A program made the translations under genes and the position numbers. From Coriobacteriaceae bacterium (GTDB lineage Bacteria; Actinomycetota; Coriobacteriia; Coriobacteriales; UMGS124): a DNA stretch of 18,459 bases. The stretch's first letter is position 1, and each line of letters begins with the position of its first letter. This document shows, piece by piece, positions 14,151 to 18,459 of the stretch. The DNA lies in assembly GCA_019421015.1 (NCBI GenBank), contig JAHZGC010000012.1:1-18459 (forward strand). The letters run 5' to 3'. The notes below the pieces were generated by a model that made no database searches, had not been told where the DNA came from, and saw only the letters and a list, made by a program, of their open reading frames with translations.

Positions 14151-14903
14151 ATGCCCATCGATGCCGCACAGGATCGGACCGAACCCAACGCCATGACCGC
14201 CGACGACCTGGCATCGCTTGCCGTGGTCTTCGGCGTTTTGAGCCGGGCCTTTTGGGAAGAACCCCAGAACGGCATTGTGAGCGACCTGTCTGACGCGCTC
14301 CCCGAACTGGCCCGCGCGCCCTTTGCCACGGCCGCCCCGCTCGGCGCCGCCGACTTGGCACGTGCCCTGGAGGCGTATCGGGAGAATCCCCAGGAACAGA
14401 TGGGCCTTTTCAAACAAGACCGGGCCTACCTGTTTTACGAGATAGGCTACAGCCGTACCTCTCCCTACGAGTCGGCCTACCGCACGGTCGACCGTACGCT
14501 CTTTGGACCCACGACCGAACAGGTCAAGGCCGACTTCGAGCGCCATGGCCTGAGCTGTGAGCGTCCAGGCAACGAGCCGGCCGACCACTTTGCGTTAGAG
14601 TGCGCCTACATTCAGCAGATTGCCCAGGCAGGCGCTGAGGCGGCCGCCGACGGCGACCGGCCGGCCTTTGAGGGGGCCCGCCGAGAGCTATGCCGCTTCT
14701 TGGGGGCCCACCTGCTCGTCTTTGCCCCGATCTATCTCCAGAACTTCACCAAACGCGCCTCCACGGCCTTTTACCGCTCGCTTGGGCAGACGGCCAGCGA
14801 AGCGCTGGCCTGGGCGGAACGCTTGACGGGGGCCAAACCGGCCGAGGTGCTCGATATCGCCGACTTTCCCCTAAAGACCCGCCGCGCAGGCAAGGAGTAT
14901 TAG
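14151..14903 (+). CDS. TorD/DmsD-family molybdoenzyme chaperone 2
   Basis: The 250-residue helical protein has the same family marks as chaperone 1: VFGVLSRAFW near the N-terminus, SPYESAYRTVDRTLFG (about 103-118) and the EPADHFALECAYIQQIA motif (about 142-158). The two chaperones are clearly diverged outside these motifs, suggesting each serves a different enzyme. AAAGGA stands 8 nt before the ATG. The gene follows the LuxR regulator and is convergent with the DmsB-like gene of enzyme 2, its most likely client unit (inference). Confidence 0.87.
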   Translation: MPIDAAQDRTEPNAMTADDLASLAVVFGVLSRAFWEEPQNGIVSDLSDALPELARAPFATAAPLGAADLARALEAYRENPQEQMGLFKQDRAYLFYEIGYSRTSPYESAYRTVDRTLFGPTTEQVKADFERHGLSCERPGNEPADHFALECAYIQQIAQAGAEAAADGDRPAFEGARRELCRFLGAHLLVFAPIYLQNFTKRASTAFYRSLGQTASEALAWAERLTGAKPAEVLDIADFPLKTRRAGKEY

Positions 14904-14912
14904 GGCTAACGA

Positions 14913-14969
14913 CACCGGCCCCGCTTCCTTTGCAGGAATGCGGGGCCGGTGCGCAAACGGTGCTTTTTG
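14913..14969. terminator. bidirectional terminator between chaperone 2 and dmsB
   Basis: A perfect 12-bp stem CACCGGCCCCGC/GCGGGGCCGGTG (14913-14924, 14940-14951) is extended by TTCC/GGAA. A TGCTTTTTGC run follows at 14961-14970 on the plus side. It starts 9 nt after the chaperone stop and ends just before the convergent dmsB end. Confidence 0.75.
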
Positions 14970-14980
14970 CTTTCGGATTC

Positions 14981-15613
14981 CTAACGGTGCGCCAGCTCCA
15001 TCTGGCCAACTTCGGCCGGATTCATGAGCTCGCCACCGAGCTCTGCAAAGCGACTCGGGGCAATGACCACGTTGGGCTCGGTCTCATCGCCGAAGATGCC
15101 GATGGTGCAGTTGTCCCCGTACGTCGCACGAAGCTCCTCGATGTCGCCAAAGACCAGGGCGCGCTGGGGGCAGGCCTTGGCGCATACCGGGTGCGGCTCG
15201 CCGATGCCCTCGGCCAAATCGGTGCACAGCGTGCACTTGGTGGACTTCATGGTCTCTTGGTTGACGAACGGGTGGTGGTAGGGGCACGCCTCGACGCAGG
15301 TGCCGCAACCGATGCAGGTCTCGGTGTCCACCCGCACGATGTTGTCGTCGTCTTTGCGCATGGCGCCGGTCGGACACTGCTCCACGCAGGCGGGTTTGTC
15401 GCACTGCTGGCAGGTAAGCGACACGTAGTAGGCGAACACCGTGCTCGTGAACGCCCCGTCGCCGTCGGTGGCGTACTCGCCGCCACCCAACTCATAGACC
15501 TTGCGGATGAACTGCCCGTCGACCAGGCTGTTGCGGTCCATGCATGCGGTCATGCAGGCCTTGCAGCCCGTGCAGATGTCGGAGTTCACATAGAAGCCGT
15601 ACTGGATAGCCAT
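14981..15613 (-). CDS. dmsB: DmsB-like [4Fe-4S] ferredoxin subunit 2
   Basis: The 210-residue four-cluster ferredoxin starts MAIQYGFYVNSDICTGCKACMTACMDRN (C14, C17, C20, C24). It continues with CQQCDKPACVEQCP, CIGCGTCVEACPYHHP and CTLCTDLAEGIGEPHPVCAKACP, the usual DmsB order. HHP after cluster three and the C-terminal extension match DMSO-reductase electron subunits. GGAG stands 6 nt before the ATG, and the gene lies 16 nt after the DmsA-like stop, so the two are co-transcribed. It should carry electrons to the catalytic subunit. No DmsC anchor follows; the operon ends at a terminator. Confidence 0.94.
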   Translation of the reverse strand: MAIQYGFYVNSDICTGCKACMTACMDRNSLVDGQFIRKVYELGGGEYATDGDGAFTSTVFAYYVSLTCQQCDKPACVEQCPTGAMRKDDDNIVRVDTETCIGCGTCVEACPYHHPFVNQETMKSTKCTLCTDLAEGIGEPHPVCAKACPQRALVFGDIEELRATYGDNCTIGIFGDETEPNVVIAPSRFAELGGELMNPAEVGQMELAHR

Positions 15614-15629
15614 GGGTTACTCCCCTCCC

Positions 15630-18257
15630 CTAGAGCTTGGTCACGGTGGCGTGGTTGGTATGGACGCCGTTGCCCTTGGAGAGCGGCGTCGGGCGGATCG
15701 AGGTGAGCACCGACACGCAGCCGCCGTAGTCGACCACGCTCGGGTCGCCCAGGGTGTCGGGATCCGTGGAAGCAGGCTCGTACCAGGCGCCCTGGGGCAA
15801 GCTCAACACGCCGGGCATGATGCGCGGGGTCACCTTGGCCGTGATCTGCACGCGACCGCGCTCATTGGACACCTCGACCATGTCGCCGTTCTCGATGCCA
15901 AGGTCAGCCGCATCTTGGGAGTTGATCCACAGCTGCTGCGGTGCGACCTCCTTCATCCACTGGACGTTGCCGTAGCTCGAGTGGGTGCGGGTCTTCTGGT
16001 GTTGGCCGATAAGCAGGAACGGATAGTCGGGGTTCTCGTCTCCGACGCCTTCGGGGGCCACGTAGAACTGGGGCAGCGGGTAGATGAGGCCCATGCCGTC
16101 GTCGGGCACGTAGCCGCCGCAGGTGGGGTCCCACTGCTTGGAGCAGTTGTAGGCCTGCTTTGAGAAGACCTCGTACTTGCCCGAGGGCGTGGCGAGCTTC
16201 TCGGGCTTCTGGTACACGTAGGGCTCGTGGTCGTTAGTCTGCTTAAAGAGCCCCTGCGACTTGAAGTCTTCGAAGGTGTCGCCGATCTCGGCACCGGCCT
16301 CCTTGCCCTGCTCGTAGATCCACTCCACCCAGTCCTCCTGGGTCTTGCCCTCGCTGAACTCGTCGAGGATGCCGAGCTTGTCGGCCAAGAGGCAGCAGGT
16401 CTCATAGACGGGCTTGGCCTCGAAGAGCGGCTCGATCGCCGGGGACTCGCAGAGCACGAAGCCGGTCCACGCGCCGCCGCCGCTCGTGACGTCGGTCTCC
16501 TCGAAGCTTGTGGTGCCGGGCAGGATGATGTCGGAGACCATGCAGGTGGGTGTCATGTAGACATCCTGGGTCACGATCATGGTGATGCCGGAGTCGTCGG
16601 TGTCGGGCAGGTTGAGGATCTCGAGCATCTTGTTGTTGTCGCCGTGCTGGCCCATAAGCACGTTGGAGGCATAGTTCCACATGAACTTCATGGGAGCCTT
16701 GAGCTTCAGGGTGCCGGGCTCCTCGGCAAAGTGCATCACGCCGTCCTTGTCGATGGCGCGCACGCCCCAGGTGGTGTCGTCCATAGACTTGTAGTCGACG
16801 ATGGCCTGGTACCAGTCGAAGAAGCTCACGACTCGGTCGACAGTGTTCTTCTCGGCCAGGTTGGGGATGGAACCGGGCACGGAGTAGGGCACGCCGCCCA
16901 CGTTCTCACGCGCGCCGGTGCCGCCGCCCTTGATTCCCACGTTCTTGGTGATGGCGGCAATCAGGCCGATGGCGCGGGAGATGTTGCCGCCGGCCATATT
17001 GCGCTGGGGGCCCCAGCCCTGGATGGTGGCGCAGGGACCGTCGAGGTAGAGCTCGGCCAGCTCCTCGATGGTCTTGGCGGGCACACCGGTGATCTGGGCA
17101 GCCCAGGCGCTGTCTTTCTCGCCCGTGCCTTCAAAATAGCCGGTGCCGCGCAGGTAGGCCTCGTAGGACATGTCCTCGTCAACGGTGAGCGTCCCCGACT
17201 TGTCGTAGCCGAAGAACAGGTCGCTCGGCGGCTCCCCCTCCTTGACCTCGTCGAGGAAGGTGTCGCTGTAGAACCCGATGAAGTTGGCACGGATAAAGTC
17301 CTCGTCGAGCTTGTCGTTGACGAGCATGTAGTGGATCATGGCCGCGATGAGGGCCATGTCGGTGCCGGGACGGATCGGGATCCACTGGTCGGCCAACGAC
17401 ACCGCGGTGTCCGACAGGATTGGGTCGATGACCACGATCTTGGCGTCGGGGTTCTGCAGATGGACCTGGGTCAGGATGTACTGCATGGCCGAGCCGCTCA
17501 TGCGGGTGTTGGCCGGGTTGTTGCCGAACAGGACGATGGCCTTGGAGTTGACCAGGTCGGTAACCTCGTTGTTGGACCAGGCGTCGCCGTTGAACAGCGG
17601 CAGCTCCCAGGTGATCTGGCCGGTCGAGTAGTCGCAGTAGTGGCGCAGATAACCGCCGAAGCAGTTGAGCAGGCGGGCAAAGGCCGTGTTGTCGGGTGCC
17701 CAGGACTTGGCCACCGTGCCGCCGAGCTGACCGGTGCCGTACTGGATGTAGAAGGCGTCGTTACCGTACTTCTCCTTGATGGAGGTCATGGCGTCGGCGA
17801 TGTCCGAGATGGCCTCGTCCCAGGTGATAGCCTCGTACTTGCCTTCACCGCGCTTGGTGCCGGCAACACGGCGCAACGGAGTCTGGATACGAGAGTCGTT
17901 GTAGAGGCGCTGACGGTTCGTGCGGCCGCGCACGCAGGAGCGCATCTGGTAGATCTCGTTGGGACCGAAGTCGTCGCTGCCGTCGTTGTCGTTGCCCACG
18001 CGCACCACGGTGCCGTCCTTGACGTACATCTTGAGCGGGCAGCGGCTGCCGCAGTTCACATGGCAGCCTCCCCAGACCATCTTGTCGTACGAGAACTCCT
18101 CCTGGTCGGGAACCTGCGGGGCGTTCTCGTCGGCTTTGGCATCGTCGGCGAGCACATCGCGAGGGACGCCCGACCCCGCCAGCGCGCACCCGGCGCCCAG
18201 CACGGCGCCCATTCCAACAAAGGCCCGACGACTTACATCGTGCTCCGTGTAAGCCAT
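15630..18257 (-). CDS. dmsA: DmsA-like Tat-exported molybdopterin oxidoreductase
   Basis: The 875-residue protein has a Tat signal SRRAFVGMGAVL (9-20) with a probable VLA cleavage site (35-37), a cluster motif C65-x3-C69-x3-C73-x34-C108 followed by VRGR, and NRQRLYNDSRIQTPLRRVAGTKRGEGKY. The Mo-ligand loop LNCFGGYLRHYCDYSTGQI places S211 where DmsA-type enzymes have their serine ligand. NPANTRMSG, DQWIPIRPGTDMALIAAM and the C-terminal molybdopterin-binding GQHQKTRTHSSYGN complete the fold. Reduction of DMSO or a related S- or N-oxide, accepting electrons from the ferredoxin subunit, is the likely activity. Start choice: the ATG at 18290 lacks a ribosome site, while the one at 18257 follows AGGAGAAGGG (spacing about 12, long). 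A SigB-type promoter lies upstream. Confidence 0.94.
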   Translation of the reverse strand: MAYTEHDVSRRAFVGMGAVLGAGCALAGSGVPRDVLADDAKADENAPQVPDQEEFSYDKMVWGGCHVNCGSRCPLKMYVKDGTVVRVGNDNDGSDDFGPNEIYQMRSCVRGRTNRQRLYNDSRIQTPLRRVAGTKRGEGKYEAITWDEAISDIADAMTSIKEKYGNDAFYIQYGTGQLGGTVAKSWAPDNTAFARLLNCFGGYLRHYCDYSTGQITWELPLFNGDAWSNNEVTDLVNSKAIVLFGNNPANTRMSGSAMQYILTQVHLQNPDAKIVVIDPILSDTAVSLADQWIPIRPGTDMALIAAMIHYMLVNDKLDEDFIRANFIGFYSDTFLDEVKEGEPPSDLFFGYDKSGTLTVDEDMSYEAYLRGTGYFEGTGEKDSAWAAQITGVPAKTIEELAELYLDGPCATIQGWGPQRNMAGGNISRAIGLIAAITKNVGIKGGGTGARENVGGVPYSVPGSIPNLAEKNTVDRVVSFFDWYQAIVDYKSMDDTTWGVRAIDKDGVMHFAEEPGTLKLKAPMKFMWNYASNVLMGQHGDNNKMLEILNLPDTDDSGITMIVTQDVYMTPTCMVSDIILPGTTSFEETDVTSGGGAWTGFVLCESPAIEPLFEAKPVYETCCLLADKLGILDEFSEGKTQEDWVEWIYEQGKEAGAEIGDTFEDFKSQGLFKQTNDHEPYVYQKPEKLATPSGKYEVFSKQAYNCSKQWDPTCGGYVPDDGMGLIYPLPQFYVAPEGVGDENPDYPFLLIGQHQKTRTHSSYGNVQWMKEVAPQQLWINSQDAADLGIENGDMVEVSNERGRVQITAKVTPRIMPGVLSLPQGAWYEPASTDPDTLGDPSVVDYGGCVSVLTSIRPTPLSKGNGVHTNHATVTKL

Positions 18258-18399
18258 ACTGCACCCATCCCTTCTCCTCTTCTTGACCATGGCGGAAAAG
18301 GCCCGGCTCGCGCGTGCGTCCGAATCTCACCGCCCCCGGCGCGGCCTTCTCCACGGGCCGCGATGGCCATCCTGCGTACAGGTAGACCACGGGTTGGTG

Positions 18400-18425
18400 A
18401 TACCCCGGCGCATCCCGAGATAAAC
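18400..18425 (-). promoter_or_regulatory. SigB-type promoter upstream of the dmsA-like operon
   Basis: On the minus strand GTTTAT (18425-18420), a 14-nt spacer and GGGTAT (18405-18400) match the known SigB/SigF consensus GTTTAA-N12-14-GGGTAT at 11 of 12 bases with normal spacing. It would give a leader of about 135 nt before the start at 18257. A sigma factor of this class is encoded at 879-1667. That this sigma reads the promoter is inference. Confidence 0.55.
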
Positions 18426-18459
18426 GGGTACCATGGGGGCGTCCGCGTCGAACGCCCGC

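Noticed and set aside
18184..18195. Possible lipoprotein signal (GAG-C24) in the DmsA-like protein
   Set aside because: The -3 position is Gly rather than Leu, and a normal Tat signal with a VLA cleavage site explains the N-terminus better.
1..18459. Mobile element, CRISPR array, tRNA or rRNA
   Set aside because: No transposase, integrase, spaced identical repeats, cloverleaf or rRNA-like stretch was seen on either strand.

Overview
This is GC-rich DNA, almost certainly from an anaerobic Coriobacteriia bacterium (Actinomycetota, Eggerthella/Slackia/Olsenella/Collinsella-like). The evidence is two Tat-exported molybdopterin oxidoreductases of the CISM type, a multi-pass membrane LuxR regulator of the kind abundant in this class, and the character of the housekeeping genes. 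Genus is not assigned. No rRNA, tRNA, CRISPR array, transposase or phage gene was seen.

Left part (1-6963, all minus strand). Reading right to left in the direction of transcription: a DUF4013 membrane protein (5722-6963); an HD-domain dNTP triphosphohydrolase (4296-5507) followed after 6 nt by the AAA+ recombination factor RarA (2823-4289), with a near-consensus LexA-type box over the promoter; then a stress-type operon. That operon holds a YtxG/DUF948-like protein (2094-2699), an RsbW-like anti-sigma protein with a decayed kinase site (1657-2058), a SigB/SigF-family sigma factor (879-1667) and an AI-2E family transporter cut by the window edge (1-869).

Middle (6964-8361). trpS (7216-8265, plus) has a leader able to fold into alternative hairpins and to pair with its own ribosome binding site. 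It contains a 20-codon patch of foreign-looking codon use and ends in an exact 15-bp tandem duplication that repeats the stop codon.

Right part (8362-18257): a two-enzyme molybdoenzyme island. Unit 1 (minus) is a catalytic subunit of uncertain substrate (9900-12320), a four-cluster ferredoxin subunit (9236-9772), a terminator, and a TorD-family chaperone (8362-9060). Unit 2 (minus) is a DmsA-like catalytic subunit (15630-18257) and its DmsB-like subunit (14981-15613). Between them, on the plus strand, lie a membrane LuxR regulator (12627-14072) and a second TorD-family chaperone (14151-14903). Neither enzyme has a DmsC/NrfD membrane anchor in the window.

Two regulatory signals stand out. A tandem 22-bp direct repeat lies in the divergent region between enzyme 1 and the LuxR gene, just upstream of a possible enzyme-1 promoter. 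A SigB-type promoter (GTTTAT-N14-GGGTAT) lies upstream of enzyme 2, and GGGTAT elements also occur before the second chaperone, the sigma operon and the DUF4013 gene. This suggests, as inference, that the local sigma factor and the LuxR protein divide control of the two respiratory units.
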